A stretch of DNA of 37,353 nt, from the NCBI GenBank assembly GCA_002347685.1, contig DDWS01000004.1, forward strand, positions 128,663-166,015, written 5' to 3'. A program made the position numbers and the translations under genes. Positions 1 to 8,878 of this stretch are shown piece after piece. The stretch comes from Syntrophaceae bacterium UBA2280 (GTDB lineage: Bacteria; Desulfobacterota; Syntrophia; Syntrophales; Smithellaceae). Positions within the stretch are counted from its first letter, which is position 1, and each line of letters starts with the position of its first letter. A model generated the notes under the pieces. It worked only from the letters and a program-made list of their open reading frames with translations. It ran no database searches and had not been told where the DNA came from.

Positions 1-94
1 GAAATCTCCGTTTTCCCCTTGACATAACTTATCATGGATATCATGGATGTCCCCTTTCATTTCAATACTTAACAGCATCTGATCACGGGTATGA

Positions 95-207
95 ACCCCA
101 AAGCAAGCTTTGGAAACTATTCCGCAGCAAGCTACGGGGTATTATACCATCTGCTGCGCAGGATTGTTCAACTTACCCATTCCGCTACGCTGCGCTTTCG
201 GAATGGG
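95..207. repeat. Cluster of short palindromes (REP-like) in the leading intergenic region
   Basis: The first 347 bases hold no gene I can support. Inside them lie several short inverted repeats. A perfect 7-bp stem with an AA loop is at 98-113 (CCAAAGC / GCTTTGG). A similar 7-bp stem with one mismatch and the same AA loop is at 122-137. Outer arms ACCCC (95-99) and GGGGT (136-140) could pair around both. A third, perfect 9-bp stem CCCATTCCG / CGGAATGGG is at 176-184 and 199-207. The format resembles dispersed REP-type intergenic palindromes, but only one cluster is visible, so dispersal is not shown. Confidence 0.5.
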
Positions 208-232
208 AGTTTCACAATAAACTATATTCCGT

Positions 233-261
233 TTGACTTCTCAATGAGTATACGGTATTTT
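233..261 (+). promoter_or_regulatory. Candidate sigma-70 promoter for the first hybrid kinase
   Basis: TTGACT (233-238) and TATTTT (256-261) are separated by 17 bases and lie about 87 bases before the chosen kinase start. The -35 matches 5/6 and the -10 matches 4/6 of the housekeeping consensus. No sigma-54 or sigma-28 element is visible here. Weak evidence. Confidence 0.3.
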
Positions 262-347
262 TTCACGTAATATTAGGCTTGTAACAAATTTGGGCTATTT
301 TGACTCCAGCCATCACCGTCCTTTATCACGACACGAGGGTTTACCGG

Positions 348-2411
348 ATGGAAAACCAAGCCAAGACTAATGCGGAATTGCTGGAAGAGAATTCCATCTT
401 AAAGCAGAAAATCAAGCAACTGCAACAATTAGACACCGAGCGCAAGCGGGCCGAGTTCCAAAAGGAGACTGCGCTCGAGGCACTGCGGGAGACCGATAGC
501 AAATATCGTAACATCCTGGAAAACATCCAGGATGGCTATTTTGAACTTGACCTTGCCGGCAATTATACTTTTGTTAATGAAACCAACTGCAGGTTTCTGG
601 GATATACCAAAGAAGAAGTAGTCGGGATGAACTTTCGACAACATACAGATGAAGAAAACGCAGAAAAATTGTATCAACCCTACTACGAACTTTACCGAAC
701 CGGCAAACCAATTGAGTCATTAGAAGTCGAGTCCATTCGAAAAGACGGGACTAAAGTTCTCAATGAAACGTCGGTATCTCTAATAAGAAATTCGGAAGGT
801 AAGGCCATCGGATTCAGGGGTCTTTCTCGCGACGTGACTGAACGCAGACAAATGGAAGAGATGGTACGTCGTTCAGAGGAGAGATATCGTACGATACTTG
901 ATGAGATGGCGGAAGGCTATTTTGAGGTAGATCTCGCCGGAAATTTTACTTTCGCTAATGATGCAGATTGCCGTCTCTTAGGGTATTCCAGAGAAGAACT
1001 GATAGGAACAAACTATCGAAGTCAGGCAGTTCAGCAGGATATCGAAATCTTGCATAATGCTTTTAGCAACATCTACAAAACCGGTAAATCCGAAAGAAGC
1101 ATTTCTTACACGGCCATTAATAAAGATGGAACAACGGGCATTGCTGAAATATCGGCTTTTCCCATGCACAACAAAAAAAAAGAAATTATCGGTTTTCGCG
1201 GAATTGCACGAGATATCACCCTACACAAACAAGCTGATGATGAGAAACGGAGTCTGGAAGAACGCCTGAATCGCGCAGAGAAGATGGAAGCTCTCGGGCA
1301 ACTGGCCGGCGGAGTAGCCCATGACTTGAATAATGTTTTGGGAGTTCTGACCGGATATTCGGAACTACTTTTGATGGAAGTTCCTGAGGGACAGCGGGCC
1401 AGAAATTACGTCGAAAAGATTTTGAACTCCACGGAGAAAGGAGCCGCGATCATCCAGGACCTTCTCACATTGGCCAGGCGGGGTGTCACAGTATCAGAGG
1501 TGATCAATCTCAACAGTGTCGTTTCAGGTTTTCTCAAAACACCGGTTATTGAAAAAATAAAGGACTATCATCCTCGCATAACCTTTAAAATGGAGTGTGA
1601 CAAAAACCTTCTGAACGTCAAAGGCTCCCCTGTCCATCTGGAAAAAACATTAATGAACCTGGTGTCCAATGCAGCGGAATCCATTTCGGCAAAGGGAGAG
1701 GTGACTATACGGACGGAAAGCCGCTATCTCGATAAACCTATCAGTGGCTATGATAAGGTCAAGGAGGGCGATTACGCCGTCCTGACTGTTTCTGACACAG
1801 GGATGGGCATTCCCATTGAGAATAGAGAGAAAATATTTGAACCATTTTACACAAAGAAGACGATGGGCAGAAGTGGAACCGGGCTGGGACTGGCTATTGT
1901 CTGGGGAACAGTAAAAGATCACAACGGGTATATAGATGTACAGTCTGAAATTGACAAGGGAACTACATTTTCGCTTTACTTCCCCGTAACTCGAGAGGAA
2001 CTGATCGAACAGCAAAAGAAAAAACCCATAGAACTATATATGGGCAGTGGTGAATGCGTTTTGGTGGTTGATGACATTGCCGAACAGCGAGATATTGCCT
2101 CCAGATTGCTTACACAACTGGGGTATGAGGTTCAAGTAGTTGCAAGCGGGGAAGCAGCGGTGGAATACCTCAAGGGAAATAAGGCAGATATTCTTGTTCT
2201 GGACATGATCATGGCGCCGGGGATCGATGGACTGGAAACCTACCAAAGGGCTCTGGAAGTCAACCCGAAGCAGAAGGCTATCCTGGTCAGCGGTTTTTCG
2301 GAAACCGATCGCGTTAGAGAGGCCCAGAAACTGGGAGCGGGTGTCTACGTCAAGAAGCCATACGTGATGGAAAAAATCGGTGTGGCTATCCGGGATGAGT
2401 TAAACCGGTAA
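348..2411 (+). CDS. Cytosolic hybrid histidine kinase, PAS-PAS-HisKA-HATPase-REC
   Basis: A 687-residue hybrid sensor kinase. A short coiled coil (about 1-45) leads into two PAS domains (about 50-175 and 180-298) that resemble each other, both with a GYFE-DLAGN core, so they look like an internal duplication. HisKA follows, with phospho-acceptor His325 in the GGVAHDLNN box, then a complete ATPase domain (N-box NLVSNAAE, DTGMGI, FEPFYTKK, GTGLGL) and a C-terminal receiver with phospho-acceptor Asp619 and a KKPY lysine motif. No transmembrane segment is visible, so the signal is probably intracellular. The ATG at 348 is preferred over an in-frame TTG at 300 because GAGG lies about 9 bases before it. 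The last 388 residues align without gaps to the kinase at 33998-36796, about 77% identical by hand count. The order matches CckA-type kinases. The signal and partner are unknown. Confidence 0.9.
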   Translation: MENQAKTNAELLEENSILKQKIKQLQQLDTERKRAEFQKETALEALRETDSKYRNILENIQDGYFELDLAGNYTFVNETNCRFLGYTKEEVVGMNFRQHTDEENAEKLYQPYYELYRTGKPIESLEVESIRKDGTKVLNETSVSLIRNSEGKAIGFRGLSRDVTERRQMEEMVRRSEERYRTILDEMAEGYFEVDLAGNFTFANDADCRLLGYSREELIGTNYRSQAVQQDIEILHNAFSNIYKTGKSERSISYTAINKDGTTGIAEISAFPMHNKKKEIIGFRGIARDITLHKQADDEKRSLEERLNRAEKMEALGQLAGGVAHDLNNVLGVLTGYSELLLMEVPEGQRARNYVEKILNSTEKGAAIIQDLLTLARRGVTVSEVINLNSVVSGFLKTPVIEKIKDYHPRITFKMECDKNLLNVKGSPVHLEKTLMNLVSNAAESISAKGEVTIRTESRYLDKPISGYDKVKEGDYAVLTVSDTGMGIPIENREKIFEPFYTKKTMGRSGTGLGLAIVWGTVKDHNGYIDVQSEIDKGTTFSLYFPVTREELIEQQKKKPIELYMGSGECVLVVDDIAEQRDIASRLLTQLGYEVQVVASGEAAVEYLKGNKADILVLDMIMAPGIDGLETYQRALEVNPKQKAILVSGFSETDRVREAQKLGAGVYVKKPYVMEKIGVAIRDELNR

Positions 2412-2657
2412 TATGCCGCATTACAGGTAAACCTCGATTTCAGCTGAAGGGGCAGAGCGTTGACTCGGACGTGGCATAATCGACAACCTTACTTCCTGCT
2501 ATACGTACCAAATGGATGTCTTGAACTTTAAATCTATCTAAAACTTGAAACGTTCTTTCCCCTTTTGTACGGAAAAAATTTCCTCATTTTCCGGCTCATC
2601 GATCGCATGTGTTTTATAATCCATTGAATATACGATGAAAAATACGCTTAAGTCCCG
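2412..2657. other. Intergenic region between kinase and fliK operon
   Basis: Together with the promoter and leader this gap is 296 bases. It has no open frame with a ribosome site and no convincing terminator hairpin after the kinase. It becomes AT-rich toward fliK and contains TATAAT at 2615-2620, but with no matching -35 at 16-18 bases. Binding sites for a sigma-54 activator would be expected here; none can be recognised by eye. Confidence 0.5.
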
Positions 2658-2673
2658 TGGCATGCCTCTTGCT
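2658..2673 (+). promoter_or_regulatory. Sigma-54 promoter of the fliK-flgD-flgE operon
   Basis: TGGCATGCCTCTTGCT matches the sigma-54 -24/-12 consensus (TGGCAC-N5-TTGCW), with exactly the canonical 11-base step from the second G of GG to the G of GC. It lies 35 bases upstream of the fliK start. Identical geometry is seen before fliL and flgF, which supports a common sigma-54 class of flagellar operons. Confidence 0.85.
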
Positions 2674-2707
2674 GATCGGTATATGAAAATGGTTTAAGTG
2701 AGGCAAT

Positions 2708-4402
2708 ATGGATATATCAGCCGTGGCTACAGGCGAAGGAAAATCAGACGTTCAATGCGCCAATCCTCTTGTGATGCTCAAAGCGCTTCACTTGGCAAAA
2801 ACAGGAGGAAAGACAGACGCGCAGGCCGACGGGAAGCTGTCGCAAGGAGAATCTGCGGCAGTGGACCCGTTTTTTGCGACACTCAAAGAACAGATGGTCA
2901 TGCTGCTGAATCAGTCACAACCCGCGGGTACTCAAAAGTCTGAATGCTTCGCGGATTTATTGCCGCAATGGCTGAAGCTCATCGAGGGGAAAGAAAATAT
3001 CGTTTCGGGCATGATCCCGCAGGAAGCACTGGCGTTGTTGACCGCCCAGATGGGTGAACTCGACGGGATTACCGGCAATTCGCTGCTTAAGAGCTCTTTG
3101 GATTTCGTTAAGGACGCCGGCCTGTTCAAGGACAAAGCGTCTGCCGAGGTGAAAATCATTGCTGAAATAAAAGCGCTTCTGGCGTCGGGAGGCGAAGGCA
3201 AGAAACTTTCGGGTCTGACGGAGCCAAAAGCGTCTGTTGTGGATGCGGATAAAATTTCAAAGAGTGGTTTGCCCGGAATGATCGCGGATTTGGATAAAGG
3301 GACGGCCGGGGCAAGAAACGGCCAGGAAAACAGCGCGCAGACGGACAAGAGCGATCCGGGGGCGATTCGGAAAGCAACCCCCCCCGGCGTTTTGCAAGGC
3401 GACACCCTGTTGAACAAAGCCTCCGCCAAAGAAAGTGATACCGGGCAGGCACAAAAAACGCCGGGACTCTATGATCCAATCGCGCGCCTTGCCGCAGATG
3501 CCAAACAAGTCGACGCTTCCGCTTCGAAACCCGTGCCGGGCTCAGATAAAATACCTGTTGACCAGGCTTCTCAAAAAGCGGGCGAGTCTATGGTACAGAA
3601 TCAGGCGGAAAATAGGAACATCCCGAAGGCGATATCAGAAACAGCGGCTGTCAGAACCGATCAGACGGGTACCCGCGAACTCCACAGCCAGATGAACCGG
3701 CCTGCGGACAAGGAGAACCTGTCGAAAGAGAACGCGGCACAGGTGTTAAAATCTGAAGCCGGCACGCGAACGGAGAATCGTGCGCATATGGCACAAAACG
3801 CTTCCGCTTCCCAGGCGCAGATGAATGCTGCAGCTGACGAACTGAAAACCGGGGTGCGGAGTAAAGCCGGCACTTTTGAAAAAGTGATGGAAGCGCCGCC
3901 TTCCTCCTCCAATGTTTCCAATGTCGCCGCGCAGCATAAACCCTCCCTGCCGATAGAACCTGCACAGATTATCCAGCGGGTGGCGGTCGAATTCCGCGAA
4001 ACGCTGGCGCAGGAGTCCGGCCGCGTCCGGATGACGCTGACGCCTCCCTCGCTGGGTACACTGGAGCTGGATGTCATGGTCAGGAACGGCAAGGTTCGTG
4101 TGATGCTGTTTGCCGACAGCCGGGAAGTGCAAAGGATGCTGTCAGGCAATATCGACTCACTGAAAAGCTCATTGCAGGGACAGGGGATGACGATTGATCG
4201 CTGTGAAGTGATGATGCAGGATCGAAGGGAAGCTTATTCACAGGGGTTTGCCGGTCAGGCCTTTGCGGATGATTCCTCCGACCGTTCGGGAAACCGTCGT
4301 CAGGAGAACCACAAGGAGGAAGCGGATTTGTCGAAAACAGTCAGGGTATCCGCTAAAGATCAACGTTTACCGGAAACGGATCGAATCAGCTTGTTTGTTT
4401 AG
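2708..4402 (+). CDS. fliK: Flagellar hook-length control protein FliK
   Basis: A 564-residue FliK, the secreted ruler that measures the hook and switches FlhB from hook to filament export. The N-terminal two thirds are low-complexity, rich in Ala, Gln, Lys and Ser and poorly conserved, as usual for FliK. The C-terminal Flg_hook domain (about 430-510) is clear: PPSLGTLELDV, then NGKVRVMLFADSREVQRML, then LKSSLQGQGM. The ATG at 2708 follows GAGG with normal spacing. It is first in a three-gene operon with flgD (14 bases downstream) and flgE. A second protein with a FliK-like C-terminus is at 19594-20754, so this one is assigned as the true ruler because of its place beside the hook genes. Confidence 0.92.
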   Translation: MDISAVATGEGKSDVQCANPLVMLKALHLAKTGGKTDAQADGKLSQGESAAVDPFFATLKEQMVMLLNQSQPAGTQKSECFADLLPQWLKLIEGKENIVSGMIPQEALALLTAQMGELDGITGNSLLKSSLDFVKDAGLFKDKASAEVKIIAEIKALLASGGEGKKLSGLTEPKASVVDADKISKSGLPGMIADLDKGTAGARNGQENSAQTDKSDPGAIRKATPPGVLQGDTLLNKASAKESDTGQAQKTPGLYDPIARLAADAKQVDASASKPVPGSDKIPVDQASQKAGESMVQNQAENRNIPKAISETAAVRTDQTGTRELHSQMNRPADKENLSKENAAQVLKSEAGTRTENRAHMAQNASASQAQMNAAADELKTGVRSKAGTFEKVMEAPPSSSNVSNVAAQHKPSLPIEPAQIIQRVAVEFRETLAQESGRVRMTLTPPSLGTLELDVMVRNGKVRVMLFADSREVQRMLSGNIDSLKSSLQGQGMTIDRCEVMMQDRREAYSQGFAGQAFADDSSDRSGNRRQENHKEEADLSKTVRVSAKDQRLPETDRISLFV

Positions 4403-4416
4403 GAAGGAGATTATCC

Positions 4417-5037
4417 ATGAGTACGATACAAGGTGCAGCCAAAGACAACAATGTTATGGGCAAAGACGCGTTCATGCAGATGCTCATCGCGCAACTCAAG
4501 AATCAGGACCCGCTCAATCCCATGGACGGCACCGAATTCGCGGTACAGCTTGCGCAGTTCACATCGCTCGAAAAACTGACCAATCTCAATGAGACCATGA
4601 AAGTGCTCCCTGAGTACTTGAGTTCATTTGCCAACGCGCAGATGGTCAATATGATCGGCAATGAGGCGGTCGCCAAAGGCAATGTGATCGACGTGAATTC
4701 CACCAGTGCCAAAGTCACCTACAGGCTTCCGTCCGCCGTTTCCAGTGCCACGATCAAAATATACAATCCAAGTGGCATGCTCGTTGACACTTTAAAGGTG
4801 GGATCCCAGGAGGCGGGCGTCAATTCCATGACATGGAATTGCGGCAATATTGCACCCGGCAGTTATACCTATGACATCAGCGCCGTGGATCAAAACGGAA
4901 AGGCCATTGCGGTGGATACTCTGCTTCAGGGCATGGTTACGGGAGCGTCATTTAAAAACGGCAGCGCCTATCTGACGATCCATGGTCGGGAAGTGGCTTT
5001 TGCCGATGTGATATCAATCAACAAAATAACAAACTAA
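4417..5037 (+). CDS. flgD: Flagellar hook cap/scaffold protein FlgD
   Basis: A 206-residue FlgD, the cap that guides assembly of hook subunits and is lost from the finished hook. The conserved N-terminal FlgD signature is present: FMQMLIAQLKNQDPLNPMDG, then EFAVQLAQFTSLEKL. The C-terminal half (about 85-200) carries the Ig/Tudor-like part, with PSGMLVDT and GSYTYDISAVDQNG typical of FlgD. Length is close to the family norm of about 220. A strong GGAAGGAG ribosome site precedes the ATG. It sits between fliK and flgE, the order seen in many flagellar operons. Confidence 0.96.
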   Translation: MSTIQGAAKDNNVMGKDAFMQMLIAQLKNQDPLNPMDGTEFAVQLAQFTSLEKLTNLNETMKVLPEYLSSFANAQMVNMIGNEAVAKGNVIDVNSTSAKVTYRLPSAVSSATIKIYNPSGMLVDTLKVGSQEAGVNSMTWNCGNIAPGSYTYDISAVDQNGKAIAVDTLLQGMVTGASFKNGSAYLTIHGREVAFADVISINKITN

Positions 5038-5062
5038 TTAACACGATAGAGGAGGAGATATT

Positions 5063-6601
5063 ATGGGAAGTGCACTATGGGCGGGAATTTCAGGACTGAA
5101 CGCCAGTTCCAAGGAACTCGACGTCATCGCCAACAATCTGGCCAACGTCAACACGATCGGTTTTAAATCCACGACAACGTATTTTGCGGATGTTTTGAGC
5201 TCCAGCATCTCCGGCGGCGCGTCCGGAACCATGCAGGTCGGACGCGGCGTTGCCGTTTCGGAAGTCCAGACGCAGTTCGGTGCCGGATCGTTTCAGACCA
5301 CCGGCAACGCCACAGACGTGGCCATCGACGGCGACGGTTTCTTCATGGTCAACGATGCGGACGGCGCCACCTATTATACGAGGGCGGGTGCGTTTCACTT
5401 GAACGCGACGGGTGTTCTGGTGGATACCAACGGCTATCGCGTACAGGGACAGATGGTTGCCAGCGGTGAGCCTGTGGGGCCACTGACGGACATCAGCCTG
5501 CAGGGTGTACAGTCCGAACCGGAGGTGACCACAATCTTCGCGCTTGGGGCCAATCTGAACTCGTCTACAGCGACAGGAAGCCAGTACAACACGACTCAAA
5601 CAGTCTATGACTCTCTGGGCGCCAAGCACACGCTGAATAATACCTTTACAAAAACGGAAAACAGCGGTGTCGGTTATTGGTCGGTGGAAAGCAATCTGGA
5701 CGGCAACCCGGCCACATCGATTACCGCCGATGGTTTTATCTTTGATCAAAACGGCAACATGGCGGAGATGTACACGGGAGCCGTCGGTGCGGTGACACCG
5801 GTGTCGGTAGGCGGCGGCACAGCCACGGCAGTGTTGGACCGGCCCGGCATGGTGTATCAGACAGGAACAATGACCCTCACGCGTGGCGCATTGCCGACGG
5901 CCTGGTCCGTGACGGATTTCGGCGGGTATGAAAACGCCACCGTGACTTTTGCTGACGCGAACACGGTTCGGATCAGTCTTGACGGAACGGGAGCAAACGA
6001 TGTGACTTTAACGCTGGCAGGCGGCTGGGCCGGCACTGACACGGCCACATTCACGATGACCCACACGGCAATGCCGGTCAATGACGTCATCGTCGATTTC
6101 TCCGGGATTCCTCTTGCCGGCGGCGCGACCATCGGCAATGGTGGCAGCATTAGCTGGAACCTGATCGGTCAGGGCGCTTTGGATATCACGCAATATGCGG
6201 CGGCCTCCGTGATCAGGGCGATTACCGCAGACGGTTACGCGTCCGGCCAGCTCAAGTCGCTTTCGATCGACGCGACCGGCAGGATCAGCGGATTTTTCAC
6301 CAATGGACAAACCGCCGATCTGGCACAGATCATTCTGGCGTCCTTCCCCAATCCATGGGGGCTGATGAGAATGGGATCGAACCTTTTCGGCGAAACCGTC
6401 ATCTCCGGTTCGTCGGTCCGCAACACGCCGGGCGATTCCGGCATGGGGTCGCTGACACCCAACACGCTGGAAATGTCCAACACGGACATTGCGGCTGAAT
6501 TCATCCGGATGATTACCGCGCAGAAAGCCTATCAGTCCAGCGCTCGTGTCGTAACGACGCAGGATCAGATCATGCAGGAACTGATGAACATCAAGAGATA
6601 A
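5063..6601 (+). CDS. flgE: Flagellar hook protein FlgE
   Basis: A 512-residue hook protein, longer than the roughly 400 residues of enteric FlgE. The N-terminus has the axial-protein signature ANNLANVNTIGFKS (about 24-37). The C-terminus has the matching coiled-coil segment LEMSNTDIAAEFIRMITAQKAYQSSARV, here described by its position (about 468-495). Middle domains include the FlgE D2-type repeat around 155-235. Extra length comes partly from an inserted domain at about 268-335 that also occurs in FlgK and FlgL in this window. GAGGAG lies 7-8 bases before the ATG. Last gene of the fliK operon, followed by a strong stem-loop. Confidence 0.96.
   Translation: MGSALWAGISGLNASSKELDVIANNLANVNTIGFKSTTTYFADVLSSSISGGASGTMQVGRGVAVSEVQTQFGAGSFQTTGNATDVAIDGDGFFMVNDADGATYYTRAGAFHLNATGVLVDTNGYRVQGQMVASGEPVGPLTDISLQGVQSEPEVTTIFALGANLNSSTATGSQYNTTQTVYDSLGAKHTLNNTFTKTENSGVGYWSVESNLDGNPATSITADGFIFDQNGNMAEMYTGAVGAVTPVSVGGGTATAVLDRPGMVYQTGTMTLTRGALPTAWSVTDFGGYENATVTFADANTVRISLDGTGANDVTLTLAGGWAGTDTATFTMTHTAMPVNDVIVDFSGIPLAGGATIGNGGSISWNLIGQGALDITQYAAASVIRAITADGYASGQLKSLSIDATGRISGFFTNGQTADLAQIILASFPNPWGLMRMGSNLFGETVISGSSVRNTPGDSGMGSLTPNTLEMSNTDIAAEFIRMITAQKAYQSSARVVTTQDQIMQELMNIKR
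5876..6052 (+). other. Shared insertion domain, copy in FlgE (residues 272-330)
   Basis: Within FlgE, residues 272-330 carry LTRG (272-275), W281, T284, Y289, V302, I304, D313, T315, L318, G320, W322 and F330. The same residues at identical spacing occur in FlgK 413-471 and FlgL 308-366. The predicted composition (alternating Thr/Val and Gly turns) suggests a small beta domain, probably exposed on the hook surface. Confidence 0.8.
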
Positions 6602-6610
6602 TTCTCCAAA

Positions 6611-6642
6611 TGCCGGGCAGGCTTTCTCAAGCCTGCCCGGCA
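6611..6642 (+). terminator. Stem-loop terminator after flgE
   Basis: A perfect 12-bp GC-rich stem TGCCGGGCAGGC (6611-6622) / GCCTGCCCGGCA (6631-6642) with an 8-base loop starts 9 bases after the flgE stop. There is no immediate U-run, though a T-rich stretch follows about 15-30 bases later. It may be an imperfect intrinsic terminator or an mRNA 3'-end stabiliser. It separates the hook operon from the fliL operon, which has its own promoter. Confidence 0.7.
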
Positions 6643-6775
6643 TCACCGTCAAGAATTTGACTTTTCGTCAATAATTGTTTTATTCCATCTCCATCTTGCG
6701 AACGCATAGAAATCAACTCTCAATAAATATACGAAATAACAATCAAATAGCAGGAAAGCCTGTGGGGAATCTCTC

Positions 6776-6791
6776 TGGTATGCTCTTTGCT
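6776..6791 (+). promoter_or_regulatory. Sigma-54 promoter of the fliL-fliA operon
   Basis: TGGTATGCTCTTTGCT has GG at 6777-6778 and GC at 6789-6790, the exact sigma-54 spacing, with TTTGCT as a very good -12. It lies 47 bases before the fliL start in an AT-rich 237-base gap. It probably drives the long run fliL to fliA and perhaps beyond, because no strong terminator or other promoter is visible before 17241. Confidence 0.82.
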
Positions 6792-6838
6792 AGTTACGTT
6801 CAGTATAAAAATATAAAAAAATTTTCAGGGAGTGTCGG

Positions 6839-7366
6839 ATGGCTGCCGCGGAAAAAGGAAAAAAAGATATTCAGGATGAAGAAGATCAGGAAGGCGGGGA
6901 AATCCAGCCTGTCTCTAAAAAACGTTCGCCTCTGGTCCTCATCGTCGTCATTGTTGTCGTTGTCGCTCTTTTGGCAGGCGGCGGGGCGGCAGCCTATCTT
7001 CTGTATTTCAAGCCGAAACCTGAAACAGCCGTAAAAGCGTCTGTTCAGGAGACCAAGCCACAGGTAATCGTTTTCTGGCCGATGGAGCCTTTTATTGTCA
7101 ATTTGAGTGATAATGAAGGGGACCGGTTTATTAAAGTTGTGATGCAATTGGAGTTATCCGATCAGAAGCTGGCCGAAGAATTCAGAATGCTCACCCCCAG
7201 GCTGCGCGACATGATGCTCGATCTGCTGTCTTCAAAAACCTACAGGGAAATGATGGATCCCATAGGAAAGCAGCGACTGCGAGACGAAATTGTGATGCGC
7301 ATGAATATGCAGGCCACGCAGGGCAAGGTGCTCAACGTCTATTTCACGGAATTTGTCATACAGTAG
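6839..7366 (+). CDS. fliL: Flagellar basal-body-associated protein FliL
   Basis: A 175-residue single-pass inner-membrane protein that supports stator function and torque near the MotAB ring. A charged cytoplasmic tail (1-32) leads to one transmembrane helix (about 33-56, LVLIVVIVVVVALLAGG) and a periplasmic domain with the FliL pattern: FIVNLSDNEGDRFIKVVMQLEL and a C-terminus ending VLNVYFTEFVIQ. Length fits the family. AGGGAG lies before the ATG. First gene after a sigma-54 promoter and directly upstream of fliM, the standard position. motA and motB, often next to fliL, are not here. Confidence 0.93.
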   Translation: MAAAEKGKKDIQDEEDQEGGEIQPVSKKRSPLVLIVVIVVVVALLAGGGAAAYLLYFKPKPETAVKASVQETKPQVIVFWPMEPFIVNLSDNEGDRFIKVVMQLELSDQKLAEEFRMLTPRLRDMMLDLLSSKTYREMMDPIGKQRLRDEIVMRMNMQATQGKVLNVYFTEFVIQ

Positions 7367-7427
7367 CGGCGACGGGTGATGAAAACCGTCGGGTTAGAAT
7401 TCGAATCAGTATGATTTACGAGGCTCC

Positions 7428-8429
7428 ATGACCAATATCCTTTCTCAAGAAGAAGTCGATGCCCTGCTTCGGGGAATCTCCGGCGGAGATATTGAAACCG
7501 AAGCGGAGATGTATCACGAGCCCGGTGCGATCATTGCCTATGATCTGACCAGTCAGGACCGGATCATCCGGGGGCGCATGCCGACGCTCGAGATGACCAA
7601 CGAAAAATATGCCCGCACGTTCCGCGCGACGCTTTCCTCCATCCTGCGCAAGGTCATATCCGTGACCGCGGTCTCCGCCGACATGATTAAGTTCGGAGAA
7701 TTTCTGAAAACCCTTCCGGTGCCGACCAGTCTGCATCTGTTCCGCATGGACCCCATGAGGGGAAACGCGATTTTCGTGATGGAATCCAAAGTGATTTTCA
7801 CACTGGTCGATATTATTTTCGGCGGTACGGGTACGGAGGCCTTCAAAATTGAAGGTCGTGAATTTACGGCGATTGAAAGCAACCTCATCAAAAAAATTGT
7901 GCTCAGCGCGCTTGTGGATCTCGAGAAGTGCTGGAAGCCCCTGATTGACTTAACGATCACATATCAACGCGCGGAGATCAACCCGCAGTTTGTACAGATC
8001 GTTCCGCCGACGGACGTGGTGGTGGTGATGAATTTTGAAATCGAAGTCGAATACACCACCGGCGTGATCTCCATTTGCATCCCTTATTCGATGCTGGAAC
8101 CGATCAAGGACAAACTGTCCGCCGGTTTTCAAAGCGAGCAGCTGGAAGTGGATCGGGGCTGGTCCAACCGGTTTAAGGGCAATCTGATGAAATCCTATGT
8201 GGATATTATGGTGGAGCTCGGAAGAGTTTCGGTGCACGGGAAAGATGTTGTGAATCTCAAAGTCGGCGATGTCATCCAACTGGACCATTACGCCTCAGAT
8301 CCGCTGGAGATTTATGTAGAGGGCATTCCCAAGTACAGAGGGCATCCGGGATTGTTCAAGGGAAATCAGGCGGTGCAGATATCGCAGGTCATTACGGGGA
8401 AAGAGGACGCAGAATATGGAACAGAATGA
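7428..8429 (+). CDS. fliM: Flagellar motor switch protein FliM
   Basis: A 333-residue C-ring protein that receives phospho-CheY and passes the switch to FliG. The N-terminal CheY-binding peptide is clear (LSQEEVDALLRG, residues 5-16). The middle CheC-like domain carries NEKYARTFRATLSS and the later segment of fliM type, and the C-terminal FliN-like SpoA domain (about 250-325) has LGRVSVHGKDVVNLKVGDVIQLD. Length matches the family at about 330. GAGG precedes the ATG. The 3' end overlaps fliN by 14 bases, so the two are probably translationally coupled. Confidence 0.97.
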   Translation: MTNILSQEEVDALLRGISGGDIETEAEMYHEPGAIIAYDLTSQDRIIRGRMPTLEMTNEKYARTFRATLSSILRKVISVTAVSADMIKFGEFLKTLPVPTSLHLFRMDPMRGNAIFVMESKVIFTLVDIIFGGTGTEAFKIEGREFTAIESNLIKKIVLSALVDLEKCWKPLIDLTITYQRAEINPQFVQIVPPTDVVVVMNFEIEVEYTTGVISICIPYSMLEPIKDKLSAGFQSEQLEVDRGWSNRFKGNLMKSYVDIMVELGRVSVHGKDVVNLKVGDVIQLDHYASDPLEIYVEGIPKYRGHPGLFKGNQAVQISQVITGKEDAEYGTE

Positions 8430-8865
8430 AATTGATGAATTGATGAAAGGCGCGGGAGCGGTCAAAGCCGATGATCAAGACAACATCAGCTGGGACGATG
8501 TCAAAGACGAGATGGAGCAGTCCGCGAAACCTGCCGGTCCGAAAACGGAAGTATCGAATATCCATTTCGAAGAGCTGCAAAAAGGACCGGCAGAGGCGAA
8601 AGTGGGTTTCAATCTGGACTTTATCCTGGATATTCCCCTGACGCTGACGGCGGAACTCGGCCGCAGCAAGATGCTGATCAGCGAATTGCTCCAGCTGGGA
8701 CAGGGGTCGGTCCTGGAGCTGTCCAAGCTGGCCGGCGAGCCGATGGATATTTACGTGAATCAAAGACTCATCGCGCGCGGTGAAGTGGTTGTCGTCAATG
8801 AAAAATTCGGCGTCCGTCTGACGGATATTGTTTCTCCTGCCGAAAGGGTCAATAAGCTGGCTTAA
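8416..8865 (+). CDS. fliN: Flagellar motor switch protein FliN
   Basis: A 149-residue FliN, the lower part of the C-ring and docking site for the FliH-FliI export ATPase complex. The N-terminal 55 residues are acidic and variable. The C-terminal SpoA domain (about 65-145) shows the hallmark order: LDIPLTLTAELGRSKMLISELLQLGQG, described here by position 70-96, then VLELSKLAGEPMDIYVN and VVNEKFGVRLTDIVS. The start overlaps the end of fliM by 14 bases. Confident by domain and position. Confidence 0.97.
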   Translation: MEQNEIDELMKGAGAVKADDQDNISWDDVKDEMEQSAKPAGPKTEVSNIHFEELQKGPAEAKVGFNLDFILDIPLTLTAELGRSKMLISELLQLGQGSVLELSKLAGEPMDIYVNQRLIARGEVVVVNEKFGVRLTDIVSPAERVNKLA

Positions 8866-8878
8866 AAGGCGTTTTCTC

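Noticed and set aside
31..48. Tandem 9-base direct repeat ATCATGGAT
   Set aside because: Only two copies, with no nearby element to suggest an attachment site or target duplication.
300..347. TTG start extending the first kinase by 16 residues
   Set aside because: No ribosome site before the TTG, while ATG 348 has GAGG at good distance and starts the coiled coil.
2932..4149. Several long minus-strand open frames opposite fliK
   Set aside because: High GC at codon positions of fliK leaves the reverse frames open; no ribosome sites and low-complexity products.
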